In this document: positions 1 to 10,399 of the stretch, piece after piece
Layout of the letters: every line of letters begins with the position of its first letter
Numbering within the stretch: the first letter of the stretch is position 1
Assembly (NCBI GenBank): GCA_019022495.1
Contig: JAFEKR010000038.1
Span: 186,001-250,000 of the forward strand
Length of the DNA stretch: 64,000 nucleotides
Direction: 5' to 3'
Source: Epichloe hybrida
Lineage: Eukaryota > Ascomycota > Sordariomycetes > Hypocreales > Clavicipitaceae
Position numbers and translations under genes: made by a program
The notes under the pieces: generated by a model
The model's database searches: none
Told to the model about the DNA's origin: nothing
Seen by the model: the letters and a program-made list of their open reading frames with translations, nothing else

Positions 1-84
1 TGGCGTTGGCCCAGTGTTGTTTGTTAAAAAGAGGACTGTTGGATTTCACAGCCAATCAGGACCACTTCGGCCGGATTGCGCGGT

Positions 85-389
85 GGTACAGTCAGTACAA
101 TACACCACCTACATTATTTTACAAATCTACATAAGAGGGGGATTTAAGCGAAATAAGTACTTCGTATTAGCTAGGAAATAAAGATAGGTACTAGGATTAA
201 TAGGTATCTCAAATTATGAACAATTTACAACTAAAATAATGTATCTTTTATCAGCGCTTAGTACCCTACGTATTTTCCTTCTGGCTTACTAATAATAGCA
301 ATACTAATAGCTAACCACAGCTGTTAGAGGGGAACATGTAGATTTGTAAAATAATTCAGGGTGGGCATTGTACTACATGTCACTGTACC
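85..389. mobile_element. MITE-like inverted-repeat element
   Basis: About 50 bp at 85-135 are repeated in inverted orientation at about 335-389. The two arms share GGTACAGT, then AGTACAAT, then the core ATTTTACAAATCTACAT. The roughly 200 bp between the arms is AT-rich and has no coding capacity. Size, terminal inverted repeats and lack of an ORF fit a non-autonomous DNA transposon. A related, more decayed copy lies at 23990-24200. No clear target-site duplication was identified, so the exact ends are uncertain. Confidence 0.6.
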
Positions 390-618
390 TACGCCTCACC
401 GGGGCATCTGCCAAGGCCTAATTTTAACCACAGTTAAACGTCACTAAGCCAGGTAAGGTGATCAACAATGTCCTGTCATGTCATTCTAGCGGAACGGCCT
501 GCCTGGTCGTCATACGGGGAGAACTGCATACATAGAATCGCCCTTTGCACCAGGCCAGTAATAATAAACACAGAGTTTTTCATTGAACGGCAATTCTTCT
601 CGAGCCATGACAGCTGCT

Positions 619-1023
619 TCACTCAGTATCCCATATCCCATTCGACATTTTGTCGGCTGCTTCGGAGAACTCCTCTTTCGTCATCTCATTGATGAGAATC
701 AGGCGAATTGCATATGTAGTAACCACTAGTGAATCGATTTCCAACTTCCTCTCTTCGACAACACGCATCATGTGGCACAACAGTGCAGTGACAGGAAATG
801 GCCGTGCGGAGCGGTAGCAGCAGTCAACAGTTTCAACATGCTGGCTTCTGATGATAATATCAACGGCTGGGGGACCAGAATATTCTTGGTGCCCGATCGC
901 AGTGCGCAGTTCGCCTGTCTTGCGATCATAGTATTTGCCATCTACCACAGGCGTCTGCTCATCCCCGTGCCAGCCAGGAGTGCTAATCTCTTTGGAATGC
1001 TGAGGCTTCGCGTTGTCAGACAT
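619..1023 (-). CDS. hypothetical protein, 134 aa
   Basis: Single-exon reading frame read from the minus strand, starting at the Met at 1023 (MSDNAKPQHSKE). An in-frame upstream Met at 1074 would add 17 residues, but 1023 sits at a more usual distance from the TATA-like box at 1147-1154. The N-terminal half is polar with a Gly/Asp/Tyr-rich stretch (residues 15-45); the C-terminal half looks helical and ends in an acidic segment. No signal peptide, membrane segment or known motif is visible and I do not recognise the family. It lies in gene-poor accessory DNA next to a small transposon-like element, so it may be lineage-specific. Confidence 0.45.
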   Translation of the reverse strand: MSDNAKPQHSKEISTPGWHGDEQTPVVDGKYYDRKTGELRTAIGHQEYSGPPAVDIIIRSQHVETVDCCYRSARPFPVTALLCHMMRVVEERKLEIDSLVVTTYAIRLILINEMTKEEFSEAADKMSNGIWDTE

Positions 1024-1146
1024 GATTGTTAGCCTGATGTTGATAAAGTCTTGAGGTTGAATGAAAAGTCCCAATAGATGAGGTTCTCCGACGACAAGAT
1101 TGATGATGATGGGTTTGGAGAAATGTGCGAATGAGGGAATCCACAG

Positions 1147-1154
1147 TATTTATA
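1147..1154 (-). promoter_or_regulatory. TATA-like box upstream of the 134-aa ORF
   Basis: On the minus strand this reads TATAAATA, about 125 bp before the proposed start at 1023. This is a normal spacing for a fungal core promoter with a short 5' leader. It supports transcription of the minus-strand ORF but is a short AT-rich match and could be chance. Confidence 0.35.
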
Positions 1155-1757
1155 GGCATGTGGCACAGTGCCGCTTTCCCAACGCACTGTACGAACTTGG
1201 CATGTCCTTATAAGTTATAACATAAGCCATCAGACAATAATCAGACCATTGAGTTGATTAGAAAAAGGGGCACTCTTGATTCAGTTTCATTACCAATTTT
1301 ACTCCGTTCGTTTTAGTTTTCGTCTAGATTGCAGCAATAGCACGTTTAGGCACACAATGACCTGCCTGACTATGTGTACGCTAGATATACAGTCAAGAGT
1401 ATTTACAATCTATTCACTTTGTGTAACTTGACAGCTGCTATTTGGACACGGAAAAGACAGAATACTTGTGACTTCCTACAAAAAGAGCGGACTTATGTTT
1501 CAAATGATACTAAATACTTGTAGTGACTGGCACTGTTGCCTCCAGGAAAGAGTATAACGACTGCTGCCGCCTTGAACGAGTGACTTGATATTGAAAAAAT
1601 GGATGTGTAGTAGGTCTCCAATCCACAAGCTCAAAACGGTTCCCTGAAAACCTCGAAGCAATGCTCAAGTGGTAATGTAAGTATCACTCTGATATGTGAG
1701 TAACTCCGAGGATGTAGGTAGCGTGCGCAAATTCCGACCAGAAAGTTCATTTCACGC
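1155..1757. other. intergenic, no gene seen
   Basis: AT-leaning DNA without a convincing ORF on either strand. Nothing repeated or structured stands out. Confidence 0.5.
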
Positions 1758-2003
1758 TTATTCGCATCCGCATTTAACACATTCGTTTGTGCGCAAACTT
1801 GCAGGGTCACAGAGATATGTTCCCCACGAATCGCATCGACAGCCGTCCTTCTTCTTCCCATTTTTGCATCGCCTATCTGGTTCCAAACCACCGCGACAGG
1901 CAATTTTGAATTTGGCGAGGGCACCGGCTGGCTGGTTCTCGGGGATGGCGTTAGCCATGGCTAATCCCAGGATGCCACTGAGGAGAAAGTGAGTAGCTTT
2001 CAT
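1758..2003 (-). CDS. small secreted cysteine-rich protein, 81 aa
   Basis: Begins at the Met at 2003, which gives a textbook signal peptide: Lys at position 2, then a hydrophobic core (residues 6-19) ending near an AxA-like cleavage site around residue 19. The mature part is about 60 residues, basic (two Lys/Arg clusters), and holds eight cysteines (C36, C46, C55, C57, C65, C75, C78, C80), an even number suiting four disulfides. Small size, secretion signal and cysteine density fit a fungal effector-like or antimicrobial-like peptide; no family is assigned. The longer frame starting at 2051 would bury the signal peptide and is not used. A TATA-like box lies about 130 bp upstream. Confidence 0.68.
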   Translation of the reverse strand: MKATHFLLSGILGLAMANAIPENQPAGALAKFKIACRGGLEPDRRCKNGKKKDGCRCDSWGTYLCDPASLRTNECVKCGCE

Positions 2004-2129
2004 GATGATTGTCTTGACTTTTTGTTTGTTTGAATAATTTATCGACGACAAAAAATTTGAGAATGATCTGTTTTTTTAGTTGGTCTGTAGGGAAGAGAAA
2101 TCTGCTTCTTAATCTAGCGGAAGTCTCAA

Positions 2130-2138
2130 CCTTTATAT
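2130..2138 (-). promoter_or_regulatory. TATA-like box for the small secreted protein gene
   Basis: The minus strand reads GATATAAAGG here, about 130 bp before the start codon at 2003. Together with the signal peptide it supports the 81-aa ORF being a real gene. Confidence 0.4.
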
Positions 2139-3683
2139 CTGAACCAGAGCTAGGCTTTTTAATACTACGAGCCTCTGACGACGCTGCGTGGCAGATATTT
2201 CCGTGCTCTACAATCTGTCGTATTGCCATCTGTGCTTATGGTAGTATAGAACTTTTCATACACTGTACCGTGGGGTATCTTGACTCTCGGAAGTTGCAAC
2301 CAGATCCGCCCGCTTTGTATAGCAAATGACGTATGTGAACACTGTCTCGGCCACGTTCCGAAGCGACTAACCTTGTAGGTCACCACCCACACAACTCATA
2401 ACGGGCGGCAGAGTCTGCGATTCAAACCGCGCTAAAATAGTTGTCGTATGCGAAAGGGAGCCATGGCAATTGTGGTGTGTAGCAGTGCTTGTCTTAGCAA
2501 GGGAGTTCTGAGGTCTGCTTACAGACCTATCTTCCAAGTTCAAATCCCGCATCAAACCGGTATCCCACGTAAGCTCTAAAACACCACGTAGGAAGACCTA
2601 GTAAAGATAGCTCCAAGTAATCATTACTACCCATGAGCTGAGGGGTGTGTTGCAAGGCACACAAGGGACAATAAACGCACAAATTCGTGGCAGTGGGATA
2701 TGCCTCTTTTTTCTGCAACACCTTGCTTGTCTAGGTACCCAATCTTCAAATTCCCGCGTTATACGCTCGCACTTTTCCAGGCAGTGAAAGGGATGTGATT
2801 GTGTTAGTCAGAAGGGTTATACTATGTGCGTGCGTGATAGGTATGCCAAGTTGTGTCTTTCTCCGCACGTGGCCATTTAGTAAGATTGGAAGAATCATGT
2901 AGTGTTACCCTGAAATCGCATACGGTGACCCACAAGCAGAGGTAATGGCTAGTTAAGCTAATAAAATCATATCGACAAAAGTGCAATGACAATTAGAGCA
3001 TCCGAACTACCCGGTCGGGCAGCCATGTTTGACAGAAACAAGTTTTCTTTCCTACCCTAGGACGGAAAGGATACCGCTAGACTTGCGATAAAAATACTTG
3101 ATAGTTTTTTTGATTAGACTCTCAGCTGCTAGACTCTTCTCTGATTGATCATAGCTTGACAATCTGTTAGCATATGTACGGCCCAGATCCCGAAAATATT
3201 TGAACTTCTGCCCGCAAGATAGGGGTGACTTTCGGGGCGAGCGTAAATCAAGGCTAGATGGTGAAACCGTACCGAAGGTTATTGGGGTAAAAGATGCTTG
3301 TATTTCTCTATCGGCTACCGGTGGTGTTCTTCATATCAATGCTACTCTATATTACGTTATCCATTTTCCTTATCAACAATGGGTGAGATCTGTTGGATGT
3401 AACAGCCTCTCATCTTAGGCATCACTATCGCGATGTCTTCCCTCTTCAAGGCCCTTGTTGCGAGACCTCGGCACTTAGGGCAAAGACCCTCTTTGCCCTC
3501 GTGGATCCTCGTTGTTCCACAGGTGGATAGTCTAGATAGCTGAATTCATCATCATCACTTTGCACACCGTCTCACAGGATCAAGGCAAAGTGCCGAAGAG
3601 TGAGTGAGGTTGTTTGGGGTGGTAAGCTGCATGGCTGCCTAAGAGATCTCATTTTGTGAGCCACCAGTCGAGGTATAGCAGAT
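2139..3683. other. intergenic, no supported gene
   Basis: Several short overlapping ORFs on both strands, none with a signal peptide, motif or codon pattern that stands out. No repeats seen. Confidence 0.45.
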
Positions 3684-3860
3684 CTAGGTAGTACATTGAA
3701 CCTTGGCCCGGTTGGAATCGATGAAGGACTTTCGCAGGTTGTCTGAGAGCCTCCAGACAGTGTCACACGGACTTGGTATCCATAGAGCAATCTGGCCCTG
3801 ACCTGAAGCAGCAGAAGCCACGATGGCGATGATTGAGAACAGGGCACAGACGGCGTTCAT
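3684..3860 (-). CDS. candidate small secreted protein, 58 aa
   Basis: A short minus-strand ORF starting at 3860 encodes a strongly hydrophobic N-terminus (MNAVCALFSIIAIVASAASG) that looks like a signal peptide cleaved near residue 18-20, followed by about 38 residues with two cysteines and several aromatic residues. The ORF stops at TAG 3684-3686. A possible GTACTA donor just before the stop and a CAG acceptor near 3625 would extend the protein by a second small exon containing two more cysteines; this cannot be settled by eye. No family is recognised. Confidence 0.4.
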   Translation of the reverse strand: MNAVCALFSIIAIVASAASGQGQIALWIPSPCDTVWRLSDNLRKSFIDSNRAKVQCTT

Positions 3861-4650
3861 TGTGACGACTCTTTGCCACTTTTTTCCGTCGGGCTTCGAA
3901 GGTGTTTAATAGGTGGCCACTTCCATTTTGAAGCATATTTCTGCTCCGCCGTACTTGAGGAGCGCATTCTTTGCATTGCCGGGATGCAATGTTTGTCCGA
4001 CACGCTACTTCTCTTCGCTTCTGTCATTTCACCCGCGCCACTTGCACACTCGTCTCGTTTCGCTTTCGTTGGGGTCTGCTAGTTCGCTCTGTTAAATCCC
4101 ACATCGAGAGGCTCGGGCTGAGGTGCTGTCCGAGCGATCGCTGGCAACTAGAGCCGGTGGCGACAGTTCTCCTGGGTAATCGTGTTGGAGGACCCTTTGG
4201 CAGGCTGTCTAGATATGCAAAGATGCTCCTGACCGTATGTCTTCCAAGGCACCTGATTTCGCATCAAGAGAGTCAACTGCGACGGCTGTTAAATTGTAGT
4301 TTCAATTTTTCTTGTCTCTAATTTGAATTGACCTGGCTATGGAAGGATTGGCTGGACAAATCACCGGGTTAATATTCGTATATGCTACCATCGGTGTCTG
4401 CAACCTCCAGCCGATTGTTAACGAGAGCAATGTGTACTTGGCTGGGTCAGCAGATCCGTGAAAATCGGGGCCAAAGTCATTAGGCAGACGCGTTATCTGC
4501 AACGTTTCCAAGCCACCTCCACGTCGCCTCCTGACACAGTTTGTCGGGAGCAGGAACAACCCGTATGATGAAAGCCCGTCCTGTTCCCACGCATCGAAGA
4601 AAGGAGCACGACCACGATATTCGCCTGGTAGCATCATTCGCTCGTCAATA
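3861..4650. other. intergenic, only unsupported ORFs
   Basis: Contains overlapping plus-strand ORFs around 3871-4321 and a 141-codon minus-strand ORF (4302-4727). None shows a recognisable domain and they overlap each other or the start of the next pseudogene. Confidence 0.4.
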
Positions 4651-5523
4651 ATGGCATCATATATCATGAGCAAGAGCGACCGCCAGTGGAAGTCCATGCA
4701 GGAATACAAGGAACACAGAGATCGCAAGAGGAGACGTGATCTAGAGAGAATAGAACAGCGCTTCCTCGATAACGAGCCGATGGATTCCCTGAAGCCCCTC
4801 GACTGCTTACAGAGTGCGTTTCAAACGCCAAAACTTCGACAATGTCTATTCAAGCTAAGCTCTATTTCCCAATTCCGGCGCGTACAACCAGACCCAATTT
4901 GGGCGGCGGGCTTGACGGATATAATTGGGCGATTCGGGTGGAACATGATGATTCGACCTACGTGTTAAAGCTGGTAAATTCCTAGTGGCCCCTCTAGAGA
5001 GGCTGATGACTGTACTAAACTGTCTAGTTTTGAGACACGGAACCCCAGTGGCCTCATTATTTTGCTGCGCAAAGAGAGTGCCAAAACGCTGTCCTGCTCC
5101 AAATGATGGAAGCAGCCGTATCGGACGCAGCCTCCAGTGAGAACCAGAAAGGCCCGATACTGGTTCACCCTGAGCCAAAGTCTTTCAAACAAGCTCAACA
5201 GAACTTGCTTGCCTTTTCAAACGAAGCCCGCCGACAAAACAGAGATGCGACACAGGATGGTCTACGATCCATCGACAAGTTTCCTCGTATGAGAAGGTGT
5301 CACGGCCGGGTGAGATTCACGGGCCGAGAATTGCGAAGCCATCTGCCAAGGCCGTTTACGAATTCATTGAAGAATCTCACAACGACCCAGAGGTTGTCAA
5401 GTCGATGCTGATTTCTTCTGGCATGCTGGCTTCGGCAACGTCGCCGTGAGTCATCGGGCTAATTGGAAAAACGGCGTCTTGATTGACTTGTCGGACATTG
5501 TAATGCCCGGAGGCGTTGGGTAG
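4651..5523 (+). pseudogene. decayed fungal kinase-like gene
   Basis: Coding-like sequence continues across this span but only by changing frame. The segments are: 4651 to about 4838; about 4842-4973 (contains YNWAIRVEHDDSTYVLKL); an intron with good signals (4974-5027, GTAAAT, CTAAAC, TAG); from 5028 a codon pair TTT-TGA and then DTEPQWPHYFAAQRECQN; a third frame around 5351 (AVYEFIEESHNDPEVV); and a fourth from about 5401 (FFWHAGFGN, NWKNGVLIDLSDIV), ending at TAG 5521-5523. The pattern resembles a fungus-only family of uncharacterised kinase-like proteins as I remember it. An in-frame TGA directly after the intron and at least three frame breaks make a functional product unlikely. Confidence 0.6.
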
Positions 5524-6014
5524 GAGAGCAAGAGATATGGGATGATTGACCCTGATAACGTTCTCCGAGCATAAACTACCACAGTCCCGCTGCCTCTGCA
5601 TTCGTTTGTTTCCATAAAGCATCGATCAGTCTCTCTTCAAAAAGTCAAGGCGGGCTGCTTGCACCAATGGTCCCACTATATGTCGCAGTTCCAGGACAGC
5701 CAAACTCCATGGGCATCTGCAAGTCAAGGTTGGTTTGTATACCATCGTTGTGACGTTGCACGAGTTGGCGCATTAGATTGAGGGCGCATTTCGAGAATGG
5801 ATCATGAGTGTTTTCCTGGTCTTTAACGATGACGATGGAGATCAATGTTAATTGAAGGATCGCAGCCATTCTTGGTGCAAAGGTGTTTTTATGCAATTGG
5901 TACGCTAAGCGAGTCATGTATCTATCCGATGTTTATCCGATTGGGCGGCCGCAATCAATCAGAAGCGGCTCCATGCGCTACGCATTCCAACGACTTTCCA
6001 CTAATTAGTTTATC
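5524..6014. other. intergenic, no gene seen
   Basis: No convincing ORF; presumably includes the promoter of the phosphotransferase gene that follows. Confidence 0.45.
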
Positions 6015-6896
6015 TTGCACTGCCTTCCTTACACTTCGAGCCGTACGTCTGCGAGAGCCCTCGACGAAATCCGCATGGTGCCTCCGCCTCCCACGCCCGG
6101 ACGCGTGGTCCGAACAATCGTCCTTCTTGTTGTCAAAGCAAGGTATCACAAGTTCTGGCAACGGTTCTGGAGAAAGCAGCTCGGCCTTCCCCACATGTTC
6201 AATATCTGCATCAAGGTCAGACCAGACGAGAACCTGAGTGAAGCCCACGCTATGCAGTTCATCGCCAGCCATACTTCCATTCCCGTACCGAAGGTGTATT
6301 ACGCCTTCACCCATAAAGGTGCCTCCTATATCGTCATGCGTCATATCAAAGGACAGATGGCAGGCCAAGGCTGGCTACGCCGTACCGAGGAATCGAAAAC
6401 GCAAATCCTGACTCAGTTGCGCAATATGATCAAGGAGCTTCGCTCGGTTCCCCCTCCTGAGGGGGCTGGGGTAAGCAGCATCGACGGTGGGCCTTTCTAC
6501 GATTGTCGTCTGCCATCTCGGCTTTACTGGGGCCCCTATGCTACCGTGCGCGAGTTCCACGAAGCGCTCGTCGACGGTATTAGTTTGGATACCGACTGGA
6601 CTCTCGATGCCGACCTTTTCGAGCTATTCGAGTTCTATCGGCGATCGGGGGACAAGCTGGTTTTGACTCACGGTGACCTGAGCAGCCTCAATATTTTGGT
6701 CCGGGGGGACGCCGTGGTGGGCATCGTGGACTGGGAAACGGCCGGATGGTTTCCCGCGTACTGGGAGTACACTTGTGCCAAGTATGTCAATCCTCACAAT
6801 CCCTTCTGGGCAGACGAGGTCGATCAGTTTCTATCGCCCATGCCGGAAGAGTTAAAGATAGAGGCCATAAGACGCAAGTATTTCGGTGCTTTCTGA
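6015..6896 (+). CDS. APH-family phosphotransferase-like protein, 293 aa
   Basis: Aminoglycoside phosphotransferase/choline-kinase fold (Pfam APH). The catalytic loop HGDLSSLNILV lies near residues 218-228, with Asp as catalytic base and Asn for metal binding. It is followed by GIVDWETAGWFPAYWEY (about 236-252), the DFG-equivalent Asp motif and the aromatic segment typical of fungal members. The N-lobe is short and the ATP-binding Lys region is probably near ICIKVRP (about residue 65). Fungi carry many such proteins; substrates are mostly unknown, so no antibiotic-resistance role is implied. The start at 6015 is the longest; a Met at 6075 would remove 20 weakly conserved-looking residues. It is convergent with the minus-strand gene that begins 72 bp downstream. 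Confidence 0.8.
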   Translation: MHCLPYTSSRTSARALDEIRMVPPPPTPGRVVRTIVLLVVKARYHKFWQRFWRKQLGLPHMFNICIKVRPDENLSEAHAMQFIASHTSIPVPKVYYAFTHKGASYIVMRHIKGQMAGQGWLRRTEESKTQILTQLRNMIKELRSVPPPEGAGVSSIDGGPFYDCRLPSRLYWGPYATVREFHEALVDGISLDTDWTLDADLFELFEFYRRSGDKLVLTHGDLSSLNILVRGDAVVGIVDWETAGWFPAYWEYTCAKYVNPHNPFWADEVDQFLSPMPEELKIEAIRRKYFGAF

Positions 6897-6968
6897 CGAA
6901 ATTCATTCATTTCCCTGCGACCATGTTCTCCGCATCGGCTGGGTTTTTTAGTTTCCTATCTGGCACAG

Positions 6969-7576
6969 TCAAAGCACTCGCTCAATGCCCTCGAGCATAT
7001 CCCAAGTCGCAGCCTTGGTCTGGTCGTAGTCTCCCTGTCCGTCAAAACGATGGGCGGCCTTCTTCTGCTCGACATACCACATCGCAACATCCCGAACTGA
7101 GTCCCAGTTGAGGCTTTCAGAGGCCCTCAAGACCCTCTTGTCTTGCAATGCTGTCTCGACAGCCTCTTTCACCCACGCCACGCAATTCCACCCCCCGACT
7201 TCGTGTCGTATTGGGATGTTTCTGAAGATGGACTTGAGCCTGCTCAGCTCCTTCACCTTGCCAATTATGACGCGAACAAGCAGCATCGAGGTTGGCATCA
7301 TGGAGATATCTTCCTCCACATATTCCCAGACGTACTGGGGCATGGGTGGATTGCCAAAGACGTGGAGCTTTTCTTTCGCATGAAAGCGGCGACCGCGGCT
7401 GGTATTGGACTCGGTTTTCGGCCCAACCATGAGAGCCCAGTGGTACCTGCCCTCGTTAGAATGTGTAAACGATACACCACTACAGCAGTAACTCACGTGT
7501 CTTCGAGCCCCGGCATGACCGGTGCGCCTCCCCGAGCATACAAGGCTACGTAGAGGCGATCTTTGTCTGAAGGCAT
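6969..7576 (-). CDS. conserved fungal protein (DUF6914-like), 185 aa, two exons
   Basis: Exon 1 is 7497-7576 (MPSDKDRLYVALYARGG...), the intron is 7447-7496 (GTGAGT...CAG, 50 nt), and exon 2 is 6969-7446. The junction restores EDTYHWALMVGPKTES in frame. Characteristic segments are YHWALMVGPK, FHAKE, MLLVRVIIGKV, and GGWNCVAWVKEA with a conserved-looking Cys. The C-terminus has AHRFDGQGDYD. From memory this matches a family of small fungal proteins of unknown function labelled DUF6914; the HWALxVGPK and NCVAWV pattern is reminiscent of a papain-like/permuted fold, but that is speculation. The single-ORF reading that starts at 7598 runs through the intron and is not the right N-terminus. Confidence 0.75.
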
Positions 7577-8424
7577 ACTTATTTGGCTTGGCTGGCACGA
7601 AATATGAGTGAATGCAGGAGTGGAAGTTTCAAAATTCCTCCGCGAAGACGGACAGTTTTTTTCATACATGGAACTGGCGGTTGAGGCCGATGAGGCTTTA
7701 CTTTACGCGCGCGCCTAATTCTAGGTCGGAAGGGGATCACACAGGGAAAGCAACCTGGAACAGTCCGATTGCATGGCACTCACTGATTGGAGCGCGCTGG
7801 CTATGGTGGACGGCCAACACCGAGGTCTGCGTCGTTCACAGTGGCATAGCATGATGCCCGCGACTTCACGTTCCTAACAGCGTTAAGGGTGCCGTGATAG
7901 TGGACGTGATGGACGGCTCCCGACAACGCTGTCGCTCCGTCTACGCTCCATTTCTGTCGCCGTACGTTTGCAGCCTCGACCCTTGCAGACTCAAAAGCTT
8001 CGACCCTCGCTTATTAGCGCCTTTGCGAGCACACTAATGAAAGTGCCTATAGCATTGCCAATAGCATCATAAGATTGCTAAAAATCGCTTCATATTGTAA
8101 AGCTACTATAATAATAGCTCCCTTGAAATTACGTCAATTTATGCTGTGAGTAAAACTCGAACGGATTTGAGTTTAACTGCGGTCGCAAACTATGACTATA
8201 TCTTGCGCTAATAACCCTCACAAAAAGTTCAAAGGAACCAGAAGGGGAAGGTGCGCCCCGCCCCGCCCCACCACGTCATCTGGTTTATAGCCACCTGCAG
8301 GGAGTTCTTTGTTTTTTCCTTCTTCATCACACATTACGGATCCGTACGGATTACAGTAATCAATTTGAGATCCTTGTCATCAGTTCCATCAAAATCACAC
8401 ATTACAGCATCAGTTCCATCAAAA
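7577..8424. other. intergenic, AT-rich core, no gene seen
   Basis: Includes an AT-rich stretch around 8020-8220 and, at 7975-8010, sequence related to the CAGCTTCGACCCTCG tandem repeat at 10312-10386. TCCGTACGGATTAC, a dispersed motif of this window, is at 8341. Confidence 0.45.
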
Positions 8425-10147
8425 ATGACCAGCACTACCCTCCCGCCGCAAGCGCGTGTTCGTGGCTGGAATATTTACCTTTTGGCTGGCACTGAACGCT
8501 TCGCTGGCCTTTACCACCCTTCCGGCTCGGATACTTTGCGTTATCGTGACGTGATCGACGAACTACGACTCTGCTTCGAACTTCCTCTCATGGCTTCAGC
8601 CCCAGACCCGACTGATGCATGGATGGCATTGCATTCGGCCACCTTGGGGTTGTCAATGTTGACCGTGAGCAGCCTTCTCCATCGCCCCCGTCTTTTGTTT
8701 GGGGCGCGAGTCTCGACTTGCCGGTCTCTGCGCTGGAGAGAGAACGGTCAACCGACCCCATGCAGCGTTGCGTTTCTCGCTACCAAGTTGTTCGACATGA
8801 TGATTGCGATCTTCCAGTTGCGGAGCCTTTGGAGACGCATATACAAGGTGCGTATGGATCCATCTCTGCCTTGTGCAACAGTTCGCTAATAAACTGTCCT
8901 CAACAGCTGGCTGCGCGACGCACATCCCCTTTCCATCTCTCCGTCGAGATAGTCGATACCTCCCTCCAAACAAAGGGTCAAAGGATCCAAATTTTGCTCA
9001 ACTACCATATCGCAAAACCATACGGCCTCGAGGATCTTCATCACCGCTCAAACGTTCTACCTTGGGGTCCGCATCATCAATCACAGACAGTAGTGGCGGC
9101 TCGCAAGCTGTTTCTGGTGATGATGACGTTGCCAGTCTCATCACCCCTCCTATGATGATGGACATTTCAGCCGAAGATGCACGTCAAATCATGGCAACCT
9201 TCCGTACGTCTTGCCTCGTTGAAAGTAACAGGTGTGCTGTCAGCGGCAAGGGCCAAGGATGGTGTGCCAGTCTAGCAGTCGGACCAGGCGTACATGCATG
9301 CCATATCGTGCCCCAGCAACACTACCACATATATCCCCTGCCTGAACCCTTCAGCAGCGAGCACAAATACAGTCATAGCCGCCTTCGGGAGGCTTGGCGC
9401 CGCACATGGATAGCCAGGAATGGCATATTGCTTTCAAAGACCCTTCATGAGCTGTTCGACCTTCGACTGTTTTCCATCCATCCGGATACGCTGCGAGTCC
9501 GCATCTTTGTTCCATACGATTTCCTTGAAGAATATCACGGCCGGACTGCTCAGCTACCGCCGGACGTGGATCGCAAAGCTTTACGCCATCATTACGAGAT
9601 GTGTTGCATCGAGAACATGGCTGCTGAGATGCCCTTGAGGGAACAGATACTACAATCTGACATCGGCGCCATGTCAACCGCCTCAGGCGGTGCGTCAGCC
9701 CTTGAATTTAACCCTCATATTACCAGCATGTCACCTGAGAGTACTAGAGGTAATGATGAACTGACCTCGGCGCAGACCAGAGACCCTTCGAAACGGCAGG
9801 CCCGGCAAGCGTACGATAATGCTGACACCCGGGACTCAGTCAGCCCTTACTCTGCTTCATTCTCAGCAAACGAAATATCAACAGTTACACCAGACTCCGA
9901 CAAACACGGTTCGGACGATCAAGCTATGTCAGAAAGAGGCAAACGATGCATCGTGGCAAGACCCAGCACCTATCCCCTGAAGCGGCAACGAGCTTTAGGC
10001 CGTAAATATGCTGCTTGGGCTGGTGTGGTAGACAATGAGACACTGAATGATGCTCAGGGCGCGCGCGTATTTGCGCCTATGCCGTTAAGCATTGAAAGAT
10101 TTCTGGCTGAAAGGTCAAACTTGACGGACGATGAGGAGACTTTATAA
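8425..10147 (+). CDS. HNH-nuclease-domain protein (HNH_2-like), probably frameshifted
   Basis: Exon 1 starts at 8425 (MTSTTLPPQARVRGWN). Intron 8848-8906 (GTGCGT...CAACAG, with GCTAAT branch) joins THIQ to AGCATHIPFPS, and exon 2 runs to TAA at 10147. The HNH core is in exon 2: NRCAVSGKGQGWC, then ACHIVPQQHY (the HxxP of fungal HNH_2 proteins), then WIARNGILLSKTLHELFDL with the NGI..LH..FD signature. A long Ser-rich, low-complexity tail follows. Fungi have large families of such proteins of unknown role. Exon 1 does not stay in one frame: the 5' part (8425 to about 8620) and the 3' part (from 8619) differ in phase, and no intron fits. The break falls at an ATGGATGG slip-prone site, so this may be a recent frameshift, a pseudogene or a sequencing error. 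Confidence 0.7.
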
Positions 10148-10311
10148 TTAATGGCATGAGATGTCCTATTTCCTACCGTACAGTGCCAAAAAAAACCATA
10201 TAATTTACAAAGTTACGCAGTTCTCGACTCGGCGCTGTTGCTAGATCCCACCCCCCCCCAACGTTTGCTACTCTGGAATTGTGTGTCTACGCCATCACGT
10301 AAAACCTCCAT

Positions 10312-10386
10312 GACCCTCGCAGCTTCAACCCTCGTAGCCTCGGAAGCTTCGACCCTCGCAGCTTCGACCCTCGCAGCTTCGACCCT
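10312..10386. repeat. 15-bp tandem repeat, CAGCTTCGACCCTCG unit
   Basis: About five imperfect copies of a 15-bp unit in direct tandem array, at the edge of the decayed minus-strand relic. Related units occur at 7975-8010. The array is translated in no convincing frame. Confidence 0.75.
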
Positions 10387-10399
10387 GTTGGGACGGCAC

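Noticed and set aside
4302..4727. 141-codon minus-strand ORF
   Set aside because: Overlaps the start of the kinase-like pseudogene, no motif or signal, no recognisable family.
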